DNA from: Icerya purchasi
Lineage: Eukaryota; Arthropoda; Insecta; Hemiptera; Monophlebidae
Assembly (NCBI GenBank): GCA_039619475.1
Contig: CM077115.1
Span: 491,247,352-491,311,351 of the forward strand
Direction of reading: 5' to 3'
Length of the DNA stretch: 64,000 bases
Numbering within the stretch: position 1 is the first letter of the stretch; every line of letters starts with the position of its first letter. Below are positions 10,745-20,343 of this stretch, one piece after another. The notes below the pieces were generated by a model. That model saw only the letters and a list, made by a program, of their open reading frames with translations, did no database searches and was not told the DNA's origin. The position numbers and the translations under genes were made by a program.

Positions 10745-11870
10745 TCTTTCATTATTATTATTATTATTATTCGTATGTCTTCGGGTATCTTTAACAGCAC
10801 TTAGGTTAATTATTACATTAAAATTCAAATCAAAATTAAGTTAAAATTAAGGTAGGGTATGTTACATCCGCTGTGTCTGTCTATACATCGACATCCAGTT
10901 TCTCTAGCCATTCCTTTGCGCGGCTTGATAGCTCTTTAATTTCGTTCCAACCGCCCTCCAGGGCCCGCATTTAGCATTTGTCCAAGATGTGGTCCATCGA
11001 CTGTTCGTCTTTGCCGCAGTCACACACTGCCTCATTCGCGAGTCCCCACCTTTTCATCGTTTTTCCGCAACGTCTCTGTTCTGTGCGGAATCTGTTCAAT
11101 CTAGTCCAGGTTTTCCTGGGGAGATCGAAACCCTTCGGTTTGATGTCCGGATCCTGGATGATTTCTCTTTTATCCGGGTTATTTTCCGCCCATTCCCGTC
11201 TCCATTCCTGATTCCCGTCAAACTTTCCAGTGATTAACTCTGCTGCGGTCCGGTAGGCCGGTTTCCTCGATTTTAACCTTTCTGTAACTGCCGTGTCTTT
11301 ATGTATTGGTAGGGCAGTGTTTTTGTCATATTTTGCCCATTCCTTGGCGGCAGCTTCTTTCCTTCGTAAGTTCGGGGGCATGATATTGCTTAGTACGGGT
11401 AGCCAGTCTGTTGGTGTGGATTTCACGGTTCCCGTTATTATTCTCATTACTGCGTTGAGTTCAGTGTCAATTTTCTTTGTGTGCGCGCTGTTTAGCCACA
11501 CTGGGGCTGCATATTCGGCCACTGAGTATACGAGAGCGAGGGCCGATGTCCGTAGGGTGGTAGTAGGTGCTCCCCACGTTGTTCCTGCTAGTTTGTGTAC
11601 GATGTTCGTTCTTGCTCGGACTTTTGCGGCTGTATTCTCCAGGTGTTTTTGGTACGTCAGTTGTCGGTCGAGTGTGACTCCCAGGTATTTAGGGGTATGT
11701 TCGTGTTGTAGTGAATCATTCGAATGTTGTTATTCTTCGTCGAGTAGCCCTGAAAAGGGCTGTTTTGGTTTGTAGGTTTGGGGTGTTGTTTCATTCTAGG
11801 TTGCTGTTTCTTTCTTTCTTCTTTCTTTGATACCCAGTGTAGCGTGAGGTTATAAGTTTAACAAGTTCGC
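10745..11870 (-). mobile_element. LINE nested in the R4-like element (5'-truncated)
   Basis: A second minus-strand non-LTR element interrupts the R4-like polymerase. Its 3' end is an (AAT)n tract at about 10752-10773, with a 3' UTR at about 10774-10970 and the coding end above that. Upstream of 11720 its frame is shifted or decayed, and the 5' boundary lies around 11870. About 65 bp between there and the resumption of R4-like coding at 11936 is unexplained filler. I could not find a clean target duplication at both junctions. Confidence 0.7.
10971..11713 (-). pseudogene. C-terminal end of a jockey-like LINE polymerase
   Basis: The frame can be followed from about 11713 (TPKYLGVTLDRQLTY) through HLENTAAKVRARTN, KLAGTTWGAP and SVAEYAAPVWLNSAHTK to ITGTVKSTPTDWLPVL. 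It ends in a CDCGKDEQSMDHILDKC knuckle near 10980. These phrases are typical of the post-RT region of jockey/RTE-like insect LINEs. The catalytic palm (motifs A-C) is absent, so this is a 5'-truncated copy. The listed ATG-type start at 11522 is a GTG codon inside the conserved SVAEYAAP phrase and is not a start. Upstream of about 11715 a frameshift is likely. Confidence 0.8.
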
Positions 11871-14260
11871 TGACGGGTTCCCGCGTTCTTGGCCGCTAAT
11901 AGCGTTTCCAGGCGCACGACGTGGACGTGATACGGGCAGATTTTGTGGTCAATTCGTTTGCTTTGCATTATTCCTAGGTACTTATATAAGTCTTCTTCAT
12001 TCATTGATTTTATGTACTCCTCTTTCCTTGTTATGAACCCTTCCTGCTCTCCTATTTTTCCTTTGTATACATTTTGTATTCTACATTTGTCAATCCCAAA
12101 TTTCATTTTAATATCTCTAGAAAAATTTTCTGTTAATTTTAATATATTATTTATGCCATTTTTGTTTCCGGAGTATAATTTAATATCATCCATATAACAC
12201 AAATGTGTTAAATTGTAGTTTGTAGTTTTTTCGCTTTTTATCTTGTATCCGTACTTCGTTGAATTAAGTATAGTGGATAATGGATTCAAAGCCAAACAAA
12301 ACCACAATGGGCTCAAACTATCACCTTGATAAATGCCTCTTCTTATTTTTACATTTATTTCAGTATGTATTTCTTCTTTTGTTTTAGTAATTAAGGTGGT
12401 TTTCCATTGTGTCATCATACTTTCTAATATTTTAATTGTTTTGCAATCTACCTTGTATATATGCAACACTTGGAGTAACCAGCTGTGGGGAACTGAATCA
12501 TATGCTTTTTGGTAATCAATATACGCTGTATGGATACTACGATTATTTCTCAAGGCTTGCATCATTACTGTTTCATCTATTATTAGTTGTTCTTTGCACC
12601 CATACGTTTTTTTTCGGCATCCTTTCTGTTCCTCCGCTAATATATTATTCTCCATACAGTGTTTATATATTTTCTTTGCTATACAAGCTGTGAATATTTT
12701 GTATAATGTACATAAGCATGTAATGGGTCTATATTTATCTGGCTCTTCTAATTGTTCGCTTTTTGGTATCATGTATGTTATACCTGTTAATAAAAATTCA
12801 GGTACATTCTTAGGGGTTTCCACAAATTCATTAAATAGCTTCGCATATATTTTATGTAGGATGGTAAAGTTCTTTAACCAATAATTATGTATCCCGTCGG
12901 GGCCAGGTGCCTTCCAGTTATGTGTTTGATGAATAACATTCCTTATGTCTGCTTCTGTAATATTTAAGCAACTCATTTCTTTTATTCCCTCCGTTCTAGC
13001 TAGTTCTTTTTTTATCCACGGTGCTCTTCTATTAAATGTTTCTTCCTTCTCCCATATCCCTCTCCAATATTTTTCAATATCTACCTTGCATGGAAGTACT
13101 TCTGTACTATTTGCGTTTTCATTCAGTTGTTTATAAAACTGTTTTTGATTCCGCTCGAAAAGCCTATTTTGATTTATTCTATTACTACTTTTTTTGTATC
13201 TTCTTAGTCTTTCACTATACAGGCTTAGCTTTTGTTTTACTGTATCTATGTAATCATCAATAGTTGAGTTATTGCTCTCAAATGTTGAGTGAATCTTGTA
13301 ATGCGTTCTTACGAATTTTACCGTTTTTCGAATTTTCCTATTACTATTCCCTTTTTTATATTCCATTAAGTGTGCAATAAATATTCTTAATTCTGCAATT
13401 TTACTTTCAATTCTTTTTTGCCAGTTTGGGATATTATTCCTATTTTGTGATATTTTCCCATTAGCACCCGATTTATCTCGGATTCTAGATCCATTTATAT
13501 GTGCTGCTGTTACCGCTGCTGTATAAAACAGGCAATGAATTTCGCAAAAGCGCATATTTTGTAATTCATACTGTGGTAATATGAAATCATTTATGATTCC
13601 CACAGTTTCTTTTAGTTTCTTTGTTACCTGTTGTTTTGGTATATAAGGTCTTTTTGACGGTTCCAATTCTCCATATTTCAACAGCAGGGTGTTAAATTCG
13701 TTTTGTATCATTATTGTTTGCATTTGATATTGGCTATCTTCTATAATATTCTGGCAATTTATTTCTGGGTTTGTTATCAAATCATTGTTTACTTTTTTAT
13801 GTACCTCTGGTACATTAGACTCCTTATTTTCCAGTATTAATGCAGATTCCTCAGTTTCTGATGCTAATGTACAGCCAGGTTCATTTCGATATTCCTGTTT
13901 GATTTGGTCAAATATTTCCCTGGCTATTAACTGATTTCTTTTTATTACTCTTATCTGATCGGCTAATCGTTGTTCACTAATTTTAAATTCTTCTGGTGCT
14001 TTCAGTTTAAATTCCTCAAATAATTTCCTTCTGCAACCTATTTTATCTGTCTCGCCTTTGGTAACACTCATATAGCAACGTAATAATAGTTCATTTATAT
14101 TTGTTGTCCATTTTTGACGTTGCCTTGTAAGACCGGCTTTAGTGGTCTCATGCTCAAGCATTTGAGAAACACATTCTGCCTTTTCTTTCGTGTTATTTTT
14201 TCCGCGTAACACTTGTTTGGCTGTAACTTTTTCAGGATGCGCAAAAACCTTCCCAGGCAT
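11858..14260 (-). pseudogene. R4-like retrotransposon polyprotein: Myb-like region and reverse transcriptase
   Basis: The 800-codon open frame holds a Myb-like N-terminal block (WTTNINELLLRCY at 51-63, SEQRLADQIRVI at 95-106). The RT follows: KAPGPDGIHNYW (450-461), motif A AYIDYQKAYDS with D582, motif B GIYQGDSLSPLW (643-654) and motif C YMDD with D691/D692, then DLYKYLGIMQSKRIDHK. All three catalytic aspartates are present. After residue about 773 the protein stops resembling the family because the nested LINE begins; the last 27 residues are chimeric. The first ATG follows an A/T homopolymer, and a second frame (14095-14439) covers the sequence upstream, so the true N-terminus was probably longer and has been frameshifted. 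It is the longest surviving RT part of this element. Confidence 0.85.
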
Positions 14261-14785
14261 TTCCTCCTGTTCTTTTTTTTTTGGCTCCCAGTAGGGTCCC
14301 GCCTAATCAGATCCCTACTGTTGGTGGTTCGTATGCTGTCACACCCAGCACCAACTCCAGATGTGCCCTGGCGACCACCAGGCAGCGATCCTTTACATTT
14401 ATTTCTGGTTAACATTTCTCCATATACTGGGAATAGCATTTTATCCCTACTGCCAGGTTGGTTTTTGAGTTTCTATTTTGTGCATTCTCTTTTTTATATT
14501 TATCCTGCCTGTTAAATTATGCTTCTGGGTATTTAGTTTATTGCATAACATTCTGTTGTAGATTGTATCTTTATCCGGGCTATTTAAAGTGAGGGGTTGT
14601 TATCCCACTTCCCCCTTCCTCGTTTGTCATAATTCCTGGAGTTACTACTATGTTGCTGATTACCCATACGTTGGCCCCAGTTAAAATGTGCGGGGATCAC
14701 CGCTAGCAGGTGAGGATAGGTGTTGGCAATAAGAGGCTCTATGTTGCGCATTAATGCCCTTTGACCCCCTTACGCATATGACGAC
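14261..14785 (-). pseudogene. 5' region of the R4-like element
   Basis: Minus-strand sequence upstream of the 800-codon frame contains a frame at 14439-14095 that overlaps it out of phase at the run of T near 14273-14283. Further upstream a short stretch reads WGQRMGNQQ before a stop. I interpret this as 5' leader plus frameshifted N-terminus. No independent promoter motif is evident. The right limit is where decayed mariner coding begins. Confidence 0.45.
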
Positions 14786-15003
14786 ATCCACTGATTTCCT
14801 TAAGCGTCAATTCAATCAGTCATGTCCTGACAGATGAATCATCGGATCTCTTTTTGCTCAACTATGAGCAGTTTTAGAACTATCTTGGCGCACAGTTTGC
14901 GCATCTCTAGACCGTGATTTAAAATCTGCCGAATGGTCTCGCGGTTGATGTTTAACTCTTCTTCTAACATTCGACAAATCACTCGTCGGTCTTGGAGTGC
15001 GCG

Positions 15004-15099
15004 CATGCACACACGTTCAACATTTTCCATGCACACACGTTCAACATTTGCCATGCATACACGTTTAACATTTGCCATGCACACACATTCAAAATTTGC
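15004..15099. repeat. 24-bp tandem repeat, four units, in frame inside mariner transposase
   Basis: Units are 15004-15027, 15028-15051, 15052-15075 and 15076-15099, each starting CATGCA. On the coding strand each adds eight residues of the type NVERVCMA. Mariner transposases normally have a single NVERV-type phrase here, so the linker between the two helix-turn-helix regions has been expanded without frame loss. Confidence 0.85.
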
Positions 15100-15161
15100 C
15101 GCCGTTTTTGCGGTAGAAGAATCGCCGCAGCGCGGATCGTCCACGACTGATTCACGGCCGT

Positions 15162-15169
15162 CTTTAAAC
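15162..15169. repeat. 8-bp target site duplication of the P-like element, left
   Basis: CTTTAAAC is repeated exactly at 20050-20057. P elements duplicate 8 bp. The last C could also be counted as the first base of the terminal repeat. Confidence 0.85.
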
Positions 15170-15200
15170 AACACCACCTAGATACAAGGCCTTAGAGCAG
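15170..15200 (+). repeat. P-like element left terminal inverted repeat
   Basis: It begins AACACCACCTAGATAC and ends TTAGAGCAG. It pairs with 20018-20049, differing at two positions, and lies directly inside the CTTTAAAC duplication. Confidence 0.85.
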
Positions 15201-15371
15201 ACAGTTTAGCGTATCAAGATGGCGTCATGAGTACACCGACTGTAGTTCAAATAGACTGTGATTGTGTACCGTTTAGTTTGTTGGTAGTTTATGTTGTTGG
15301 TGTATGTTTATATTTTTATTTTTTAAATTTATTTTTATATATATTTTATTTTGTTTATAATTAATTTTACA

Positions 15372-15485
15372 ATGCCATATAAGTGCTGTGTGCCTGGTTG
15401 TAATGGTAATTATAAAAGTAATGATAAGAAAAAGAGTGTTTTTAGTTTTCCAAAAGATGAGGTGTTTTTTCGAAGAAATGGTTGA
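15372..15485 (+). pseudogene. THAP zinc finger, N-terminus of the P-like transposase (truncated)
   Basis: From ATG 15372 the frame starts MPYKCCVPGCNGNYKS and continues to KKKSVFSFPKDE before a TGA at 15483. The C-x4-C opening and the VFSFPKD phrase are the first half of a THAP domain, the sequence-specific DNA-binding finger of P-element transposase and THAP9. The second half (the Cys-His pair, conserved Trp and AVPTF box) is not readable, so the finger is broken by indels. The ATG sits about 200 bp inside the left terminal repeat, as expected for a first exon or 5' coding end. Confidence 0.8.
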
Positions 15486-15565
15486 GTACAACCAATGAAT
15501 GAGATGACATTGCACATAAAGTATACATGAGGGTTTCCAGTTGCATTTAACCTAAACCAACACGC

Positions 15566-17967
15566 GAGGAAAATATAGACCACATTGTTCGTTGTTTTGA
15601 CAATTTATTAAAACTATTTTCAGAACACCAAAATGCAATTGATTTTTTAAAAGAACAGGGGAATCTTCTAGGTGTTGTAAATAACAGACGTCGATATACA
15701 TGGCAGTTAATGATCTTCCGTAGTTTATTTCAGTCAATATCTCCTCATGGGTGTAAATTTATTAGAAGATCCGGCAATTTAATTGTACCCCATGTTTCAA
15801 TGATTAAATCACTGTGTAGGAAGTTTGCTACAAATCCACAGCAGGAACAAAATGAGGAAAATATATTAAATTATATATCATCCAAATTTAATTTATTGCA
15901 GGCCAATGATAAATGTTGTGTGTTATTAGTAGATGAAACTCATTTAAAACCTGGTGGGGATTATAAGGGTGGGAATGTTGTTGGTAATGCTATTGGAAGT
16001 AACGAATTATGTTCAAGCGCATTTGTTTGTTATGGTTAATAGCATTGTGTCAGATTATAAAGATGTTGTATATATATTACCCACAACTAAAATAGATGGT
16101 GATAAACTGTATTTATATATTAAAAGAATAATTATAAACTTAGAAAATCTAGGTTTTGAAATACTTGGGGCTGTAGCAGACAACAATAGGTATTAATAAA
16201 AAGGCAATGTCCTTTTTCAACAATTCACCATTGGTGCGAAATGTATACAGTCACCCTCAGGATTCATCTTAGAAACTTTTTTTTATTATTGACAGTGTGC
16301 ATATAATAAAATGTATTCGAAATAATTGGCTGAACAAAAAACAAATCGAGAAATGAGGTACCCAATCTTTAATTGTTATAATATTGAAGATGTTGCTTCG
16401 TTTAATGCATTAAAGGAAATGCATGCAATCACGTAGAAGGCAATGGCTAAACACCACATACATCATATGCGCGCTAGCTCAGTACACAGCAGACACACAC
16501 CGGGACTTCACTAGTGGCGCGATAACAAGCGACTATTATCAGTTCCGAATGTAGTCTTGCGTGTGTACACCTGCGTTGCATATAATAATTGCCATGAGCG
16601 CTGCCTATTCTGTACAACTAGAATGTACAAATAGGTAGTCACGATGCTCGGAATCGAGCGATACGACTGAAAAGAAAGAAAAACGTCACAGCTTACTGAA
16701 ATATGGCGTTTCATTATCTTTAAAAGTGCTTTTCCCGTCATCAATGGAACGACAAAATGTTTCTTTAGCATTAAATATATTTAACAAGAACATAGAAATA
16801 GCATTAAATGCAATAGGTCAGAAAAGATGTTTTTCACGGTGGAAGGGGACGGCAGATTACATAAATATTATTTGCAATTGGTGGGACATAGTAAATGTGA
16901 AGACTCCTTACAAAGGAGTAAGGTTGCGAAATGAGTTTCAAGAGCCGATTGAGGAAAATTCCTGTCATATCAAACATCTGAAAGAATTTCTGAAATGTCT
17001 GGAAATGTCGAAGCAACTTTATTCAAATGACATGCTAACAAAAGAAACTCATTTTGCTTTAGAGCCATACTACTTCGTCTCTAATTTGAATGGCAGAACA
17101 TCGTTTATTCGAAGAGAAAATGGCTTACTTCCTAAGTGGGAAAATTCAAACAGACTGTTTAGAAGAAAGATTTGGAAAATATCGGTAGTTGGCTGGTTCC
17201 CAACACCATATATCGCTTCGGCAGCTGTTTGAATTAGAAAGTAAGCTTAGAATATAAACTGCTTTGCCCTTATATTACATTCCCAAAGTTACGGAGAAAT
17301 AAATATTGATACTGCATCTATGGATGCATGTAATTTAATGAACTTTACACCGCAAACAGATGCCTCCATTACTGTACTGTAAATTTTATATGAACGCTGT
17401 AATGTTGATGAGAATGATATTGATGATATATCAGATTTAGAATGGCCTTTACTAACATATATAAGTGGGTATATCTCACATGCAGTAATTAAGAAGTTTA
17501 ATTGTGAATATTGTAAATATTATTTATTAATTGATTCTCAAGATGTAAATATTAGTTTAATAAGTTCAACTGACAGATGGGGGTTATGTTATCCCAGTAA
17601 AGATGTTGTTCAGTTTGTCTCATACATTTACATTACTATGCAAAAACTAATATCATTAAAAGCTGAAAACATTATTTTACAACAGAGTGATCAAAGAAGT
17701 GTATTAATATCTTTAAGTTTACATAATATTCCAGCAGATTGTTTATTTTTATGATACAACTGCCTTCATCATAATTTACAAAATATGATGAAGGTTATAT
17801 TACAAACGGCTGCAAACATATTTTTAAATAGTAATGTTAAAAAACGTAATGATGTTTTTAAAAAAAAAGTACACCCCAGTTTAAAAGAATTAAATCTATT
17901 CACTAGTTTACTGTATTTTTTATATAAATGGATTAGTATTATAAATTTTGTAAAATTCTATTGTTAA
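15566..17967 (+). pseudogene. P-like/THAP9-type transposase, disrupted
   Basis: Segments in different frames line up along a P-type transposase. 15566-16039 carries TWQLMIFRSLFQSISP, a leucine-rich part and the catalytic-core phrase LLVDETHLKPGGDYKGG. From about 16010 to 16195 a second frame has DYKDVVYILPTTKIDG and ADNN. From 16200 to 16430 comes FIIDSVHIIKCIRNNW-like text. After the insertion at 16430-16690 a third frame (to 17232) contains SMERQNVSLALNIF, the region preceding the GTP-binding insert in P transposase. 17280-17755 ends with YISGYISHAV and CEYCKYY, and a last piece runs to 17967. This enzyme class cuts and pastes the P-like element. Stops and at least three frame changes make it inactive. 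Introns cannot be excluded. Confidence 0.8.
16430..16690 (+). repeat. Short repeat inserted in the P-like transposase (family C)
   Basis: Transposase similarity stops near ALKEMHA (about 16428) and resumes at about 16690. The 260 bp between are unrelated and much richer in GC. Two parts match the minus strand elsewhere: CAAGCGACTAT...AGTTCC.AATGTAGTC (compare 43366-43420) and TGCGTTGCATATAATAATTGCC (compare 44180-44260). It contains TAGCTCAGT, resembling a tRNA A box, so a SINE is possible, but no B box follows at the right distance. Confidence 0.55.
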
Positions 17968-18029
17968 TTTGATTTAATTTGTAAAATATAACATTGTGTT
18001 AAGCTTGTGCGTGTGGGTGTATACATGTA

Positions 18030-18035
<6 letters not shown>

Positions 18036-18087
<52 letters not shown>
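18036..18087. repeat. (AT)n microsatellite
   Basis: A near-pure AT dinucleotide run lies in the 3' non-coding part of the P-like element. Confidence 0.9.
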
Positions 18088-18090
<3 letters not shown>

Positions 18091-18859
18091 GTTTATTTAC
18101 TTATTTATATTTATTTCTGTATTCAAATTCATTAGAAATAGTCCTTTTAAGGACTTCTGTTCATTTCTTTTATTTATAATAAATATTCCTATGTACCGTT
18201 TTCTGTTTTTTATGTAATAATTAAATTGTTAACAATTAACTGTAATGTATTTATTATTAATGTACATTTTGCGCATATAGTTTTTTTTTGTTACTATTAT
18301 TGTACTGTGTAATCATAAATAAACTGACTACTTAGTTACCTATGTATTTATTGAATTCATAATTTTCGTTTTAACATTAATTTTGCTTGTTTATTTATTT
18401 ATGTGTAGGTGGTACTGTGTTTTAAGAAATTTAATAGGTTCATATGAAGTACAAATTGAATCTTTATAATTTTCACATTGATTATGATGAAATATTTGAA
18501 ATTTTGTTATTTAAAACCAGTCTGCACAATAAACTTTAAATTTAGTACACGGAATAACAATAAAACGCGAGTTGGTAAAAGTAATTTTTGAAATGTGAGG
18601 ATTTTATACTTTAGTAATAGAAAAAATTACAAAAACGGTTGGTTTTAAGCACGATTTTAATATTTTAAGAGTATAATCTTGAAATTTCTAATCTTTAACT
18701 GCAAAATTGTGTTCATGTAGTTGAAGCAATTTTTGTAACATTTAAAAATTGAGAAGCAGAAATTTTGAACACTATTCGAAGTATTAAAAAAATTAAGTTA
18801 TTTTATTAATTATTAATTCCTTTCAATATTTTTTTTTCCCTTTGTTTATAAAAATATAT

Positions 18860-19620
18860 CAGCTGGCACAATAGAAACGTAAGTTCCGAACCTACATTTA
18901 GGTACATAATACTTAATTCAAAACAGAAAGAGAAAAGTAATTTTTTACGATTTTTTGAAATTGCCAAGAACTTCAAAAATTTTGTTATGAAAATGAAATA
19001 CGGTTTCGTTCCTGACACATCGCCGATCTTTCCATCAATATATAAGATGCTTGAGAAAAATATACTTTTTCTCCAAAATTTTGATCTTACGGCGCTACAA
19101 GGGCCAGAATGTGAAGTTGTAAGCTCGTCTATACTTTTGGTTTGAAACGGTCCTTTATGCATATGTTTGATTTCGTTTTGGTTTTCTCTACTTTTGTACT
19201 CAAATTATTATTTACATAAATATCATTTTTTGGTTGTTTTTGGGTCCAAAAGGGGGGTTTGTATAACTTTTTAGTCGAAATTTTTTGCTTTCTTGAAAGA
19301 GCTTCTGCGTTTTGTTTTATATTTTCAATTTCACTTTTAAAGGTTTATCTGGTGATGAGTTATGAACTTTTAACGGATTTTTGAGGTAGTTTTATGTACC
19401 ATATTATATATTCTTGACGGTTTTATTGCCGTCCGGGGTAATCAGTTATCTTTAAGTTGTAGATCATTTTAAAGATAATTTTAATTGTAATTTATAGTCC
19501 AAATTTAAAGTTGATAAATCAAACCATTCATGAATTATTGTTTGTTAAGTGATATTTTTTTCGTTTCTGAACCATCTTATTAGGATTCTGTACATTACAT
19601 GTGTACAGAATCCTAAAAAT
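18860..19620 (+). mobile_element. Helitron-like repeat family, copy 2
   Basis: It shares the family landmarks: CTTAATTCAAAACAGAAAG, GATCTTTCCATCAATATAT, CCAAAAGGGGGGTTT, GGGGTAATCAGTTATC and the terminal block starting TTAGGATTCTGTACA. Here the 3' palindrome is intact: a 15-bp perfect stem, 19580-19594 with 19602-19616, and a 7-nt loop. Only one copy of the internal module is present, unlike copies 1 and 3. It lies inside the right part of the P-like element and therefore moved there later, unless it is an ancient component of it. No coding capacity. Confidence 0.6.
19580..19616. other. Perfect 15-bp stem hairpin at the 3' end of copy 2
   Basis: TTAGGATTCTGTACA pairs fully with TGTACAGAATCCTAA around the loop TTACATG. 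Helitrons have a hairpin just before their 3' CTRR end; the stem's right arm here ends CTAA. Confidence 0.8.
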
Positions 19621-20017
19621 GATATTAATACGCTTCATAATTTGTGACAATTGCACACTGCATTCAAAACTATGTAAAAACTAAATTCTAAAGAAATTGT
19701 TAGTTTTCATTTAATATATTAAAAATAATTAAAAGTGACGAATTATCAAAATTAAGTTCAAACAACTTGTTTATACTTCTTATTCAGTCTTATTTTTCGA
19801 GTGATAAGGAAAAAACCAAATGCGTTAGATGAAATTTTTATATTAAATATGTAAAATCGTATACTTATTTTCGATTTTGTTGTTTAATCATTTTTCAATA
19901 ACAATAAGATAAATCAGTATATAGCATAATTTATATACAAAATAGTTTTTAATAGTGAACTGAATGTGATCAATTCGCAAATTATTTCTCGGCCTACTTT
20001 CGCCGCCATTTTGAATC

Positions 20018-20049
20018 CTGCTCTAAGGCTTTGTATCTAGGTGGTATTG
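20018..20049 (-). repeat. P-like element right terminal inverted repeat
   Basis: On the minus strand it starts CAATACCACCTAGATAC, matching the left repeat at 15170-15200. It is immediately followed on the plus strand by the duplicated CTTTAAAC. Confidence 0.85.
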
Positions 20050-20057
20050 CTTTAAAC
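20050..20057. repeat. 8-bp target site duplication of the P-like element, right
   Basis: CTTTAAAC is identical to 15162-15169. It encodes the RFK of the mariner phrase KRFK on the minus strand. Confidence 0.85.
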
Positions 20058-20343
20058 CGCTTAGCCCACTTGAAAATGGTCGGTTGTTTCGTAGCGTCTT
20101 CCTTAAACACGTCTTGTAACTATACGAGCATTTCGAACGGTTTTACTCCGCGTTTGACCAAGAATTTGATCACGATACGTTGCTCAGTATTTACTTCACA
20201 CATTTTCAAAAAATCTTACTTTGCTTAAACGACCACAGAACGCAAGATACACATGGTACCGTTATGAAAACTGAATATACTGACTCAGAAATGTCCCCTC
20301 TTTCCAACAAGACCGCAAGCACTATCGCAGTGTTGCCACAAGT
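20051..20343 (-). pseudogene. Mariner transposase, N-terminal piece, with 5' leader
   Basis: On the minus strand the ATG at 20203-20201 opens a 51-codon stretch beginning MCEVNTEQRIVIKFLV, with one in-frame stop at codon 28, and ending FKWAKRFK at the P-like insertion. MCEV(N)TEQR is a common mariner transposase start, and the segment is the first helix-turn-helix that binds the element's own ends. Codon 51 continues in frame into 15162 after removing the insertion. About 140 bp beyond the ATG is likely 5' leader. I could not define the mariner terminal repeat with confidence. Confidence 0.85.

Larger units (their letters stand above)
9451..14785 (-). mobile_element. R4/Dong-like non-LTR retrotransposon, decayed and interrupted
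   Basis: Read on the minus strand, this single-ORF element shows a 5' region (about 14785-14261), a Myb-like N-terminal part, a reverse transcriptase, and, beyond a nested LINE, the RT C-terminal region, a CCHC-type knuckle and a restriction-like endonuclease. It ends at the (AAT)n tract. This order and the endonuclease type identify the group with REL-endonuclease (R2/R4/NeSL-type); the RT wording, with YMDDIKLYS, favours R4/Dong. The coding frame is broken by the nested insertion and by at least two frameshifts near 10400 and 10260. A further frame change probably occurs at the A run near 14273-14283. The 5' boundary is set where mariner similarity begins and is approximate. Confidence 0.8.
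14786..15169 (-). pseudogene. Mariner transposase, downstream piece (truncated)
   Basis: On the minus strand, from the target duplication at 15169, the frame reads FKDGRESVVDDPRCG, then a linker, then RETIRQILNHGLEMRKLCAK and, past in-frame stops, FICQDMTD near 14815. This is the second helix-turn-helix region and the start of the catalytic domain of a mariner transposase. The first stop replaces the usual arginine codon (CGA to TGA), a typical CpG decay. The DDD catalytic core is missing, cut off where the R4-like element's 5' end begins. Joined to 20050-20203 across the P-like insertion, the reading frame is continuous. A four-unit 24-bp repeat has expanded the linker. Confidence 0.85.
15170..20049 (+). 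mobile_element. P-like (THAP-domain) DNA transposon inserted in mariner
   Basis: The element is 4.88 kb and bounded by about 31-bp terminal inverted repeats (15170-15200 and 20018-20049, 29 of 31 matching) plus an 8-bp duplication. It encodes on the plus strand a THAP zinc finger and an RNase H-like P-type transposase, both broken. The target is the mariner transposase gene on the opposite strand; excising the element with one duplication restores that frame exactly. The element has been hit later by a short repeat (about 16430-16690) and carries a Helitron-like copy (about 18860-19620) and a long (AT)n tract, which account for much of its length. P elements in Drosophila also have 31-bp repeats and 8-bp duplications. 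Confidence 0.88.

Noticed and set aside
14095..14439. 114-codon minus-strand frame as an independent gene
   Set aside because: Better explained as the frameshifted 5' part of the R4-like element.
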